Origin: Lacrimispora saccharolytica
GTDB lineage: Bacteria; Bacillota; Clostridia; Lachnospirales; Lachnospiraceae
Length of the DNA: 64,000 nt
NCBI GenBank assembly: GCA_016899975.1
Contig: JACJJN010000013.1
Span: 1-64,000, forward strand
Direction: 5' to 3'
The translations under genes and the position numbers were made by a program. This document shows, piece after piece, positions 24,897-32,985 of this stretch (position 1 is its first letter; each line of letters begins with the position of its first letter). Under the pieces are notes generated by a model that was not told where the DNA came from, did not search any database, and saw only the letters and a program-made list of their open reading frames with translations.

Positions 24897-25817
24897 ATGA
24901 CAATCCGACATCTGAAAATTTTTATCGAAGTGGCTGAAACCGGAAAAATGAGCGCTGCGGCAAAAAACTGCTACCTCTCCCAGCCTACCGTCAGCCAGGC
25001 GATCCGGGAACTGGAGGAACACTACGGAGTCCTTCTGTTCGAACGCCTTTCCAAACGGCTCTATATCACCGAAAGCGGAAAAAAACTCCTGACCTACGCC
25101 CGTCAGACTGTCCGCTCCTTTGAACTTCTCGATGAAGCCATGCGGGAAGACCGGATGGTGGACCGGCTGCGCATCGGCGCGACCATAACCGTCGGCAACT
25201 GCTTACTTTCGGAAATGATCTCCCATCTCCGGAAAGAAAAACCGGAGCTGGAACTGTACGCACAGGTCGGCAATACCCGGAAGATCCAGGAAAATCTTCT
25301 CAATTCTTCCCTGGACATCGCACTGGTGGAAGGTATCATCACACATCCGGACCTGGTCTGCATTCCGGTGGTTGACGATTTTCTCGTTCTTGCCTGCGCG
25401 CCCTCCCACCCGTTCGCGTCCCGCAAGGAAATCTTTTTTCATGAGCTGAACGACCAGTTTTTCGCTCTGCGGGAACCAGGCAGCGGAACCAGAGACCTGT
25501 TTGAGCGGACCCTCCAGGGCAGCGGCATCCATATAAAAATTGCCTGCGAAGCAAATACTCCGCAGGCAATCCGCAATATGGTCATGTACAACGACTGTCT
25601 CACTGTGATTTCCATCCGGCTGATTGAGAACGAGATGCGCGCCGGAAACATCCATGTGATCCGAAACAGCACTTCCGAGTGGGACCGGAAGTTTTTCCTG
25701 GTCACCCACAAAAACAAAACCTTCACCCCTGCCATGCAGAGGCTCAAAGAGCTTTCCATGCAGTACCGGCGCCCAAAACTTCCGGAAGACATCCCCTCCG
25801 GAATCCTTCTGCCCTGA
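24897..25817 (+). CDS. LysR-family transcriptional regulator (CysL/CysB-like)
   Basis: Helix-turn-helix activator, divergent from the sulfur genes and likely their regulator. The N-terminal HTH is LKIFIEVAETGKMSAAAKNC...SQPTVSQAIRELEEHYG; the rest is a PBP2-type effector domain (about 90-300). The true start is ATG at 24897 with TTGGAG upstream, giving 306 residues; the TTG at 24885 is part of the ribosome site. The effector is not visible from sequence. Confidence 0.92.
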   Translation: MTIRHLKIFIEVAETGKMSAAAKNCYLSQPTVSQAIRELEEHYGVLLFERLSKRLYITESGKKLLTYARQTVRSFELLDEAMREDRMVDRLRIGATITVGNCLLSEMISHLRKEKPELELYAQVGNTRKIQENLLNSSLDIALVEGIITHPDLVCIPVVDDFLVLACAPSHPFASRKEIFFHELNDQFFALREPGSGTRDLFERTLQGSGIHIKIACEANTPQAIRNMVMYNDCLTVISIRLIENEMRAGNIHVIRNSTSEWDRKFFLVTHKNKTFTPAMQRLKELSMQYRRPKLPEDIPSGILLP

Positions 25818-25833
25818 ATGCGTAACCGGTCAG

Positions 25834-25875
25834 CTAGAGCGTTCGCTAAATAACTGGACCAAACGCTGTACTAGA
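25834..25875. repeat. Fragment related to the MITE ends
   Basis: CTAGAGCG...TAAATAACTGG...CGCTGTACTAG carries the CTAGTACAGCG end and the TAAATAACTG block of the elements at 19446 and 20293, packed into 42 bases. It lies between the LysR gene and the convergent kinase gene. Confidence 0.5.
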
Positions 25876-25900
25876 TTTCCCCAGCTGAACGGCTGCCTGA

Positions 25901-27376
25901 CTACTGGCTTTGTTCCAGCGTAAACCAGAAGGCGACGCCGTTTTCATAGTTATCGGCTCCGCATTTCTGATTCATGGAATCCATGATCGCCTTTACAATG
26001 GAAAGCCCGATTCCGCTTCCGCCATACTCTCTGGTGCGTGCCTTGTCCACCTTATAAAATTTGATCCATATCTTATCGATGTCTTCCTCCGGAATCGGAT
26101 CTCCGGTGTTAAATACGGAGGTCGCCACCACACCATTCTCTGTCTTGCAGTCTATTTCAATGATCCGGTCATAGTCCAGATGGTTCAGGGCATTGGTCAG
26201 ATAGTTGGTGATCACTTCCTCAACCTTAAACTCATCCCCCCATACCATCACCGGTTCCTGCTGGTTGAAGACAACCTTTGCCTCCTTCTGTTCGATCAGG
26301 ATCGCCGAAGACTGGAGCACGCCCCGGATCACTTCCGCCAGGTCAAAGCGTTCCATGGTCACCTGGTCATTTCCGAATTCCAACTGGTTCAGGTTCAGCA
26401 GCTTCTTCACCATCTCATTCATCTTGGACGCCTCATCCACAATGACATCACAGTAGAAATCCCTGCTTTCCTGATCTTCATTGACATTATCTTTCAGACC
26501 TTCTGCATAGCCCTGGATCAGCGCCAGCGGTGTCTTCAGCTCATGGGTGACGTTGGAGAGAAATTCCCGGCGCATCTCATCCACCTGTGTCTTCTTCTCA
26601 ATATCCTTCTGAAGTTCCATATTGGCAGTCTTCAGTTCCGAAATCGCCAGCTCCAGCTTGTCAGACATCTTGTTGAAATTATTGCCCAGCTCTCCGATCT
26701 CATCCTCTCCGCCGCTGACATACCGGGCGTCAAAATCCAGCGCCGCCATACGCTTGGAGATTTCTGTAAGCTCCTTGATCGGGCGAACGATCCTGCTGGT
26801 CACCAGCCAGATTACCACTGCACCAAGGATGATCGCCACAATTCCCACATAAGTATAAAACTGGTTGGAAATTGCCGCTGCGTCCGTGATACTGTCGATG
26901 GGACACTGGACCATACAGTATGTGCGGTTGCTCATTCTTCCCACCAGCTGCAGGTAGTCCAAATTCATCTGCGTCTCATGAAAATTCTGGATTTCATAGC
27001 TGCAGTCTTCCTTTTCCACTCTTTCCAGAACCGTTGTGTTCCTTCCTTCCATCCCAAGAAGAATTCCCGCCAGACGAATCTGCATCACCTCGCTGTCTAT
27101 GGTATTCGCGTACAGTTTATCATTCAAATACGAATTTACAATCAGTACCTTCAGATTATTTGTCGCGCAAAACTGTGTGAAACTCATCGGAACATCATCC
27201 GAATCCTGAATATTCAAACGGTCCAGCACATTCCACGCCTGTTTTAACGTATCCACTTTCTGATACGTATAATACGTGCCAAGAAACGCATAATTCAAAA
27301 TCGCCACTCCAAGAAGCGCCACCGTCATAACCCCGATGAATGCCACGGCAATTTTTCGTTTTACCGAATATTTCAT
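25901..27376 (-). CDS. Sensor histidine kinase (VanS/PhoR-like)
   Basis: 491 residues. Helix 1 (about 8-30) and helix 2 (about 175-195) enclose an extracellular sensor of about 140 residues. A HAMP domain with RPIKELTEI and a coiled coil follow. The H box is SNVTHELKTPLALIQGYAEG; N box TNYLTNALNHL and GGSGIGLSIV complete the ATPase. It overlaps its regulator by 4 bases. No target gene adjoins, so the stimulus is unknown. Confidence 0.93.
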   Translation of the reverse strand: MKYSVKRKIAVAFIGVMTVALLGVAILNYAFLGTYYTYQKVDTLKQAWNVLDRLNIQDSDDVPMSFTQFCATNNLKVLIVNSYLNDKLYANTIDSEVMQIRLAGILLGMEGRNTTVLERVEKEDCSYEIQNFHETQMNLDYLQLVGRMSNRTYCMVQCPIDSITDAAAISNQFYTYVGIVAIILGAVVIWLVTSRIVRPIKELTEISKRMAALDFDARYVSGGEDEIGELGNNFNKMSDKLELAISELKTANMELQKDIEKKTQVDEMRREFLSNVTHELKTPLALIQGYAEGLKDNVNEDQESRDFYCDVIVDEASKMNEMVKKLLNLNQLEFGNDQVTMERFDLAEVIRGVLQSSAILIEQKEAKVVFNQQEPVMVWGDEFKVEEVITNYLTNALNHLDYDRIIEIDCKTENGVVATSVFNTGDPIPEEDIDKIWIKFYKVDKARTREYGGSGIGLSIVKAIMDSMNQKCGADNYENGVAFWFTLEQSQ

Positions 27377-28053
27377 CTGTCTACCTCAAACTTATAACCC
27401 ATTCCCCAGATGGTCTTGATGTATTCGCCCTTCTCTCCCATCTTGCTCCTGAGTTTTTTTACATGGGTGTCGATCGTTCTGGCATCTCCAAAATAATCGT
27501 AATTCCAGACATTGTTCAGGATCTTCTCCCTGGACAGAGCGATTCCCTGATTCTCCAGGAAATAGGTCAGAAGTTCAAATTCTTTGTAACTCAGTTCCAG
27601 CGGCTCTCCATCCAGAGTTGCCTGATGAGCGGTCTTGTTGATCCGGATACCTCCTGCCTCCAGTACGCTTTCCGTATCTGTCTGTCCGGTACGGCGCAGA
27701 ATTGCTTCCACCCGTGCCACCAGGATTTTGGGAGAGAACGGTTTGGAAATATATTCATCCACTCCCAGATCAAATCCCAGAAGCTCGTCCCTCTCATCAC
27801 TTTTTGCCGTCAGCATAATAATCGGCACCTTGGAATACTGGCGGATCTCCCGGCAGACCTGCCATCCATCCATCTTTGGCATCATCACATCCAGGATGAT
27901 CAGAGCGATTTCTTTATCCTTGAAAAAAATATCCACCGCTTCTTCTCCGTCGCCGGCCTCCAAAACCTCGTAGCCGCTTTTGCTCAGGAAGTCCTTGACC
28001 AGTTTCCGCATCCTGCTTTCATCATCTACCACCAGAATTTTTATCTTATCCAT
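27373..28053 (-). CDS. OmpR/PhoB-family response regulator
   Basis: 226 residues. Phospho-acceptor Asp in LIILDVMMPKMDG, acidic pair VDDES, switch Lys in YISKPFSP. The winged-helix C-terminal half has the DARTIDTHVKKLRSKMGE recognition segment and the IWGMGYKF hairpin. GGAG precedes the ATG at 6 bases. It pairs with the downstream kinase. Confidence 0.94.
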   Translation of the reverse strand: MDKIKILVVDDESRMRKLVKDFLSKSGYEVLEAGDGEEAVDIFFKDKEIALIILDVMMPKMDGWQVCREIRQYSKVPIIMLTAKSDERDELLGFDLGVDEYISKPFSPKILVARVEAILRRTGQTDTESVLEAGGIRINKTAHQATLDGEPLELSYKEFELLTYFLENQGIALSREKILNNVWNYDYFGDARTIDTHVKKLRSKMGEKGEYIKTIWGMGYKFEVDR

Positions 28054-28142
28054 GTTTCTCCACGTCCTCTCTTCTCCGTAACTCCGGATTTCATCTTTTA
28101 TTCTTATTATAGCAAATTATAGCAAAGGTTTATGTTTATTCT

Positions 28143-28207
28143 GTGAAACACGCTCCAGAGCATCGGAAAATAGAATCTCCATGTCAGAGCGTGTTTCAAA
28201 TTGCTTT
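28143..28207. repeat. Paired dispersed repeats forming a hairpin
   Basis: GTGAAACACGCTCCAGAGC (28143 on) and CAGAGCGTGTTTCAAATTGC (28184 on) are two inverted copies of the AGAGCGTGTTTGAAA family; GAAACACGCT/AGCGTGTTTC can pair. The pair lies between the response regulator and the convergent-side endolysin end. Confidence 0.65.
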
Positions 28208-28282
28208 CTGCAATGTTTCTTTCTCTGTTCTTCTCTGTATTATACGTCCTGCACCACGGTACAGCAACCGTTTTTTCTCCGG

Positions 28283-29173
28283 TCAGCCGATCAGTGACAG
28301 GAAGGTTGCAGAACCTGCCACCCCATCCACCGCCAGTCCCTGTGCTTTCTGATAACTTTTCACCGCCTGTTCCAGCCCACTGCCGAAGATTCCTGGAGAT
28401 TCTACTCCGTTGACCGTATAGTCTTTCAGCATCAGCAGGATTTCTGCCGCCGTCACCAGATACTGTCGCTCTCCTCTTCGCACATAATGGGAGCCAAGCG
28501 CCTGTCGGGATTTTGACCCCCAAATGCCGTCCACGGACAGCCCTGCCTGGTAATCCAGATTGAGCGCCTGCTGCAGCACCTTGATCCCGGCTTTTTTCGT
28601 TCGGCTTCCACGGATCCCATCCGCAGAGATTCCGGCTCCGCAGAAATTGTTTGCATGTATCTGACCGGCATGCACCACAATACTGCCCGATACAGACGGT
28701 GTTCCGCCGTCGGACGGCGTACCGGCTCCGGATTTCTCCCAGCTGGAACGGAAATTTTCAAAATTCCCATACTGTTCTTTTAACCTTGCCGTAGTGCTGC
28801 CCCAGTCCGGCAGATACAGATGTGTCCGGTCCACAAAACCGGACCAGTCACCGCCCCAGCCAAGCCCCAGGGATTTTCCGATGTCGCCTACCCGTTGAAA
28901 AAACGCGTCGTCATCATATGCATGACCGCTGACATTCTTGTAAAAGTCAAAAGCAATCCCCCACTGGTGCTGGGAGCTATAGGAACTGCCCGGTGCATTG
29001 GTGATGATCGATCCTGACTTTGTCCTTCCCTGCGCATACAGCGCATCCTGCTCCGCGACCGTCCGGAAACACTCCCCGATTCCCAGGACAAGATTTTCCT
29101 TCCGGCACTCTTCCTGAAGCTGTGAAATTATTTTCTGAAGCCGCGGATGCAGCTTATTAATTTCTCTGCCCAT
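28283..29173 (-). CDS. Endolysin-like M15 peptidase with peptidoglycan-binding repeats
   Basis: Predicted L-alanyl-D-glutamate or D,D-peptidase of the CwlK/phage type. Residues about 1-150 form the M15C domain: CFRTVAEQDALYAQGR, the zinc motif SSQHQWGIAFDF and the late DRTHLYLP His. A Gly/Ser/Pro linker follows, then peptidoglycan_binding_1-like repeats (about 185-225 and 245-296, with VDGIWGSKS and VDGVAGS). There is no signal peptide, as in phage lysins released through a holin. GGAGAGG precedes the ATG. A probable holin-like gene lies upstream. Confidence 0.88.
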   Translation of the reverse strand: MGREINKLHPRLQKIISQLQEECRKENLVLGIGECFRTVAEQDALYAQGRTKSGSIITNAPGSSYSSQHQWGIAFDFYKNVSGHAYDDDAFFQRVGDIGKSLGLGWGGDWSGFVDRTHLYLPDWGSTTARLKEQYGNFENFRSSWEKSGAGTPSDGGTPSVSGSIVVHAGQIHANNFCGAGISADGIRGSRTKKAGIKVLQQALNLDYQAGLSVDGIWGSKSRQALGSHYVRRGERQYLVTAAEILLMLKDYTVNGVESPGIFGSGLEQAVKSYQKAQGLAVDGVAGSATFLSLIG

Positions 29174-29303
29174 ATTCCTCTCCTTTCATTTTGCATTCCT
29201 TATTCCTGCTTTTCTATTCTCCTTTCCTTTTTTCTTTCCTTCTTACTTCCTTTTTTCTTGCTCCTTTCTTGGTTCCTCTTTTTGCTTTATTCTTTTTCCT
29301 TCC
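29174..29303 (-). other. 130-base purine-only-like tract between lysis genes
   Basis: On the minus strand this gap is almost entirely A and G, with many AAGGAAG/AAAGGAG strings, each like a Shine-Dalgarno sequence. No good frame is present. It may be a degenerate repeat, a translational enhancer or an unstructured leader. Confidence 0.5.
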
Positions 29304-29420
29304 TTATTCCTCTTTCTTAATCTGCTTTACTGTCTGATTGATATAGGTTGAAAGCCCCGCCACCAGAATTCCCTGTACGATGGACGTAAAGACTGCCATG
29401 GCGATACTCTGCTCTTCCAT
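29304..29420 (-). CDS. 38-residue membrane peptide, holin-like
   Basis: An ATG at 29420 with AAGGAG exactly 6 bases upstream opens a 38-codon frame ending TAA. One hydrophobic helix (about 7-24, AMAVFTSIVQGILVAGL) is followed by a basic tail ending KQIKKEE. This N-out/C-in shape and the position before an endolysin suggest a minimal holin or holin regulator. That role is inferred from context only. Confidence 0.65.
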   Translation of the reverse strand: MEEQSIAMAVFTSIVQGILVAGLSTYINQTVKQIKKEE

Positions 29421-29566
29421 AAAAAACTCCTTTTTGACTTCTTACTATCATATATTCCAAAAGTACACGGAGGTTCCTTTCCATGCGCGGGGATTTCAGA
29501 ATGCAGGACATATAAAAACACAGCAGATATTTTTTCGCTGTGCATCTTGGATTTCAAAAAAACATA

Positions 29567-29594
29567 TTGATTTTTTCAGTGAAAGTGCTATACT
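29567..29594 (+). promoter_or_regulatory. Promoter of tRNA-Ala
   Basis: TTGATT (29567-29572) and TATACT (29589-29594) are 16 bases apart, and the mature tRNA starts 10 bases later. Confidence 0.65.
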
Positions 29595-29603
29595 ACAAGA
29601 CAT

Positions 29604-29676
29604 GGGGCATTAGCGCAGTTGGGAGCGCGCAACATTCGCATTGTTGAGGCCGTGGGTTCGAATCCCATATGCTCCA
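29604..29676 (+). tRNA. tRNA-Ala (anticodon CGC)
   Basis: A full cloverleaf folds: acceptor GGGGCAT/ATGCTCC, D stem GCGC/GCGC, anticodon stem CAACA/TGTTG with loop TTCGCAT, and T arm GTGGG-TTCGAAT-CCCAT. The G3-U70 pair is the alanine identity element, and the CGC anticodon reads GCG. CCA is not encoded. A terminator follows at 29692. Confidence 0.95.
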
Positions 29677-29691
29677 TTTTTATATGCAAAA

Positions 29692-29737
29692 AGCGGAAGA
29701 GATCCATGGATCAAATGGGATTTCTTCCGCTCTTTTT
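29692..29737 (+). terminator. Terminator of tRNA-Ala
   Basis: AGCGGAAGA (29692-29700) pairs with TCTTCCGCT (29723-29731), followed by a T5 tract. Confidence 0.85.
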
Positions 29738-29742
29738 ATTGT

Positions 29743-29760
29743 GATTCAAACACGCTCTGG
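29743..29760. repeat. Dispersed AGAGCGTGTTTGAAA-type repeat
   Basis: GATTCAAACACGCTCTGG lies between the convergent tRNA-Ala and tmRNA terminators. Confidence 0.6.
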
Positions 29761-29765
29761 ACAAA

Positions 29766-29808
29766 AAAACCGCGAAACCTTAGTAAAATCAAGGTTTTTC
29801 GCGGTTTT
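29766..29808 (-). terminator. Terminator of tmRNA
   Basis: AAAACCGCGAAACCTT pairs with AAGGTTTTTCGCGGTTTT (29791-29808). A U-rich run follows on the minus strand, 7 bases past the mature tmRNA 3' end. Confidence 0.85.
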
Positions 29809-29814
29809 AGAATA

Positions 29815-30165
29815 TGGACCTGGCGGGAATCGAACCCGCGTCCGAAAGCCTATCCATTCAGGCATCTCCCATCACAGTCATTCTTTTGGCATTCCCTCTG
29901 TGTCACGCCGGATGACAGGCTTGGCACATCAGTAGCTTCATAAATTCTTCCATTTCCGCAAAGCTTAGGAAATGAAGTGCCCCGCTGGTTTTTGATGCCG
30001 GAGAATGAGCCGCGGGATTCTCACGCTCCGACAGCTGCCATTAGGCAGCGTACGCTAATTCATTATTATCTGCGTTTAATTTTAAGTTCCAGATTGGTAC
30101 GCGGTTCCGGAGTCCGCGGATGGCTTCCCAAACTTCAAAACCCCCGTCGAAACCAGTACAAGCCC
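29815..30165 (-). ncRNA. ssrA: tmRNA
   Basis: Transfer-messenger RNA that rescues stalled ribosomes with SmpB. The 5' end GGGCTTG pairs with the 3' acceptor CAGGTCC (two wobbles), and the T arm is GCGGG-TTCGATT-CCCGC. The start GTACTGGTTTCGACGGGG is diagnostic. The tag frame encodes a peptide ending ADNNELAYAA then TAA. smpB lies about 2.3 kb upstream on the same strand. Confidence 0.97.
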
Positions 30166-30259
30166 GAATGCTTTTGACAGAAAAGATTCTGTGACTGGTT
30201 GACGCAGACAAATGAAAGTCTGTGAAAGGCTCTCTGTACCCGAGCCTTTTATCTTTATT

Positions 30260-30289
30260 ACTATACTCTAAAACCTTTGCCGTTGTCAA
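30260..30289 (-). promoter_or_regulatory. tmRNA promoter
   Basis: TTGACA (30289-30284) and TATAGT (30265-30260) are 18 bases apart. The start near 30253 implies an 85-90 base 5' leader removed on maturation. Confidence 0.75.
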
Positions 30290-30342
30290 TAGACGGAAGA
30301 AATTTCCTGTCATTCTCTGTAACATTTCTGCCAGTGAAACTG

Positions 30343-32433
30343 TTACCTCTCTTTCACCAGAAACACACAGACACTGCGCGGCTGCAGCACATACCTGCGG
30401 TCAGCCAAAAGCTCTTCCTTCCGGATCACCGCCTCCGCTCCCCGGAAAGTGTCCACTGCCGGGTACCAGCAGTACGGCGCAGGCAGTTCAGGAAGCTGCA
30501 GTTCCACCGGCTTCCAGAACATGTTCATGGCGAGATACAGGATATCATCCCTGCCCTGTCCGTCTCTTCCGGCAAACATCACACCCAGGACTCTCGTATC
30601 CCAGGCGAGCTGCTGATCCCACGGCATGGTACCGTGAAGGCTTGTGAACGGAAATCCGAGACTGCACGGCGCAGTATCTTTCCTTAAAATTTCATGCTCC
30701 CGGCGCAGGGCGATCATAAACCGGAAAAATTCCAGAAGTTCCCTGTTTTTCTCCGCATTTTCCCAGTTCAGCCAGGAGATTTCATTATCCTGGCAGTAGG
30801 CGTTGTTGTTGCCATACTGGGTGTTTCCAAATTCATCCCCGGCAAAAAACATCGGCGTCCCTCTGCTGCACATGAGAACCGCGCAGGCGTTCTTTATCAT
30901 CCGGAACCGCAGTGTACGTACTTCAGGATTGTCGGTCTCTCCCTCTTCCCCACAGTTCCAGCTTCTGTTGTCATCACTTCCGTCGGTATTGTCCCATCCG
31001 TTGGCCTCATTATGCTTCTGATTATAGGCATAGAGATCATATAACGTAAAGCCATCATGACAGGTGATAAAATTAACGGATACATCCTTTCCCCGCTTCT
31101 CCGGCGGATAGAGATCCGGCGAGCCGAGAATTCTGCTGGCAGCGGCCTGTGCGAAACCACCGTCCCCTTTCAGAAAACTTCTCAGGTCATCCCGGTACTT
31201 TCCATTCCACTCCGCCCAGCGGTTCCAGGAAGGAAAGCTTCCCACCTGGTACAGCCCGCCGGCATCCCACGCCTCGGCGATCAGTTCCACATCATAAAGA
31301 ATCGGATCATAGGCAAGACTCTCCAGGAGCGGCGGACGGCTCATCGGCGAAGCGTCCTCGCTGCGCCCCAGAATAGAAGCAAGGTCAAACCGGAATCCAT
31401 CCACATGGTACTGCGTCACCCAGTAACGCAGACAATTCAGGATCATCTCACGCACCACCGGATGGTTGCAGTTGATCGTATTCCCGCATCCGCTGAAATT
31501 ATAGTAATGACCGTCCGGCGTCAACATATAATAAATCTGATTGTCGATGCCTTTAAAGGAAAAATACGGTCCCTGTTCATTTCCCTCCGCCGTGTGGTTA
31601 AACACCACATCCAGAATCACCTGGATCCCATTCTGATGGAGCGTATTGATCAGATCCTTCAGCTCTTTCCCCTCCCGGTTATATTCTACCTCAGAAGTAT
31701 AACTGGTATTCGGCGCAAAGAAGCACACAGGATTGTAGCCCCAGTAATCCAGAAGCCTACGGCCATTCACCTCCCGTATTCCCCGTGTCTCGTCAAATTC
31801 AAACACCGGCATGAACTCCACCGCATTGATCCCAAGCTCTTTCAGATACGGGATCTTCTCCCGAATCCCGGCAAACGTTCCCGGATGGCTTACCCCTGAA
31901 CTTGGATCCTGGGTAAAGCCCCGCACATGCATTTCATAGATGATGCAGTCTTTCAGGGATGGAAATGAGCGTGACGGAGGATCCCAGCGGAAATTATGCT
32001 GGATGACACGCGCTTTATAAAACCCCTCTTCCGACAGTTTCTTTCCCCACTCACTCTGCCCGGTCACAGCTTTCGCATAGGGATCCAGAAGATATTTGGA
32101 TGGATCAAAGATCAGCCCTTTCTCCGGCTCATATGGTCCGTCTATAGAATAGGCGTATTCAAATTCATCAATCTTCAGACCAAAAACAAACATGGAATAG
32201 ACATTTCCCACCCGGTAATGGGGAGGAAACGGAATTCTCGCGTAGGGAACGCTTTCCTGCCGCCGGAACAGCAAAAGCTCACAGGATACGGCAGAAAAGG
32301 AAATCATCGTAAAGTTTACCCCGTTGGGGAATGCCGTTGCGCCGTTCATCTCATAGAATCCGGGACGTACCTGAAAACCCTGAATACAGTCCTGTGGTTT
32401 CAGATTTCTGACTTGCATTTCATCCATGATCAT
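30343..32433 (-). CDS. glgX: Glycogen debranching / isoamylase-type enzyme (GlgX family)
   Basis: GH13 enzyme that cleaves alpha-1,6 branches of glycogen or related glucans in the cytosol. An N-terminal CBM48 (about 15-110) precedes the barrel. Catalytic residues: Asp in DGFRFDLAS, Glu in ELIAEAWDAGG, and the late His-Asp in TCHDGFTLYDL. DVVFNHTAEG is GH13 region I. The product is 696 residues. AAAGGAG lies 4 bases from the ATG. It follows smpB by 21 bases. Confidence 0.92.
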   Translation of the reverse strand: MIMDEMQVRNLKPQDCIQGFQVRPGFYEMNGATAFPNGVNFTMISFSAVSCELLLFRRQESVPYARIPFPPHYRVGNVYSMFVFGLKIDEFEYAYSIDGPYEPEKGLIFDPSKYLLDPYAKAVTGQSEWGKKLSEEGFYKARVIQHNFRWDPPSRSFPSLKDCIIYEMHVRGFTQDPSSGVSHPGTFAGIREKIPYLKELGINAVEFMPVFEFDETRGIREVNGRRLLDYWGYNPVCFFAPNTSYTSEVEYNREGKELKDLINTLHQNGIQVILDVVFNHTAEGNEQGPYFSFKGIDNQIYYMLTPDGHYYNFSGCGNTINCNHPVVREMILNCLRYWVTQYHVDGFRFDLASILGRSEDASPMSRPPLLESLAYDPILYDVELIAEAWDAGGLYQVGSFPSWNRWAEWNGKYRDDLRSFLKGDGGFAQAAASRILGSPDLYPPEKRGKDVSVNFITCHDGFTLYDLYAYNQKHNEANGWDNTDGSDDNRSWNCGEEGETDNPEVRTLRFRMIKNACAVLMCSRGTPMFFAGDEFGNTQYGNNNAYCQDNEISWLNWENAEKNRELLEFFRFMIALRREHEILRKDTAPCSLGFPFTSLHGTMPWDQQLAWDTRVLGVMFAGRDGQGRDDILYLAMNMFWKPVELQLPELPAPYCWYPAVDTFRGAEAVIRKEELLADRRYVLQPRSVCVFLVKER

Positions 32434-32454
32434 ACGCTCCTTTCAGCTGTCTTT

Positions 32455-32925
32455 TTAATACAGATTTTTTACCTTGAAATCCCTCTGTGCCTCTCTGCGC
32501 TGATCTTTTTTGGCAATATCCTGACGTTTGTCGTAAAGCTTTTTACCTCTTGCCAGGCCGATCTCCACCTTGACCAGGCTGTTCTTGAAATAAACCTGCA
32601 GCGGAACCAGCGTGTAACCCTTTTCCTTGATCTGATTCTGCAGCTTGCGGATCTCGTAATCATGAAGCAGCAGCTTCCGGACTCTCAGCGGATCCTTATT
32701 AAAAATATTTCCTTTCTCATAAGGACTGATGTGCATGCCGTAAATATAAACTTCCCCGTTCTCGATCCGGAGAAACGATTCCTTAATGCTGCATTTTCCC
32801 ATCCGGAGGGATTTTACCTCCGTCCCTGCCAGGGCAATGCCTGCTTCGTATTTATCTTCGATGAAATAATCATGATAGGCTTTCTTATTGTTGGCTATCA
32901 GACGGCTTCCTTTTTCCTTCGCCAT
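32455..32925 (-). CDS. smpB: SsrA-binding protein SmpB
   Basis: Binds tmRNA and delivers it to stalled ribosomes. It shows [20 protein letters not shown], the GTEVKSLR strand and the basic C-terminal [13 protein letters not shown] tail that reads the decoding centre. The ATG at 32925 has AAGGAGAGG at 4-5 bases; an upstream GTG at 32946 is ignored. The product is 156 residues. It lies directly downstream of rnr, a common linkage. Confidence 0.96.
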   Translation of the reverse strand: MAKEKGSRLIANNKKAYHDYFIEDKYEAGIALAGTEVKSLRMGKCSIKESFLRIENGEVYIYGMHISPYEKGNIFNKDPLRVRKLLLHDYEIRKLQNQIKEKGYTLVPLQVYFKNSLVKVEIGLARGKKLYDKRQDIAKKDQRREAQRDFKVKNLY

Positions 32926-32985
32926 TTTTTCCTCTCCTTTTTCCACGCCGCAGCGGAAAATCCCGCTCCGGTCTCTTCCAATCTT

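Noticed and set aside
28107-28523. 138-codon minus-strand frame across the repeat at 28143
   Set aside because: It overlaps the endolysin in another frame and runs through the repeat hairpin.
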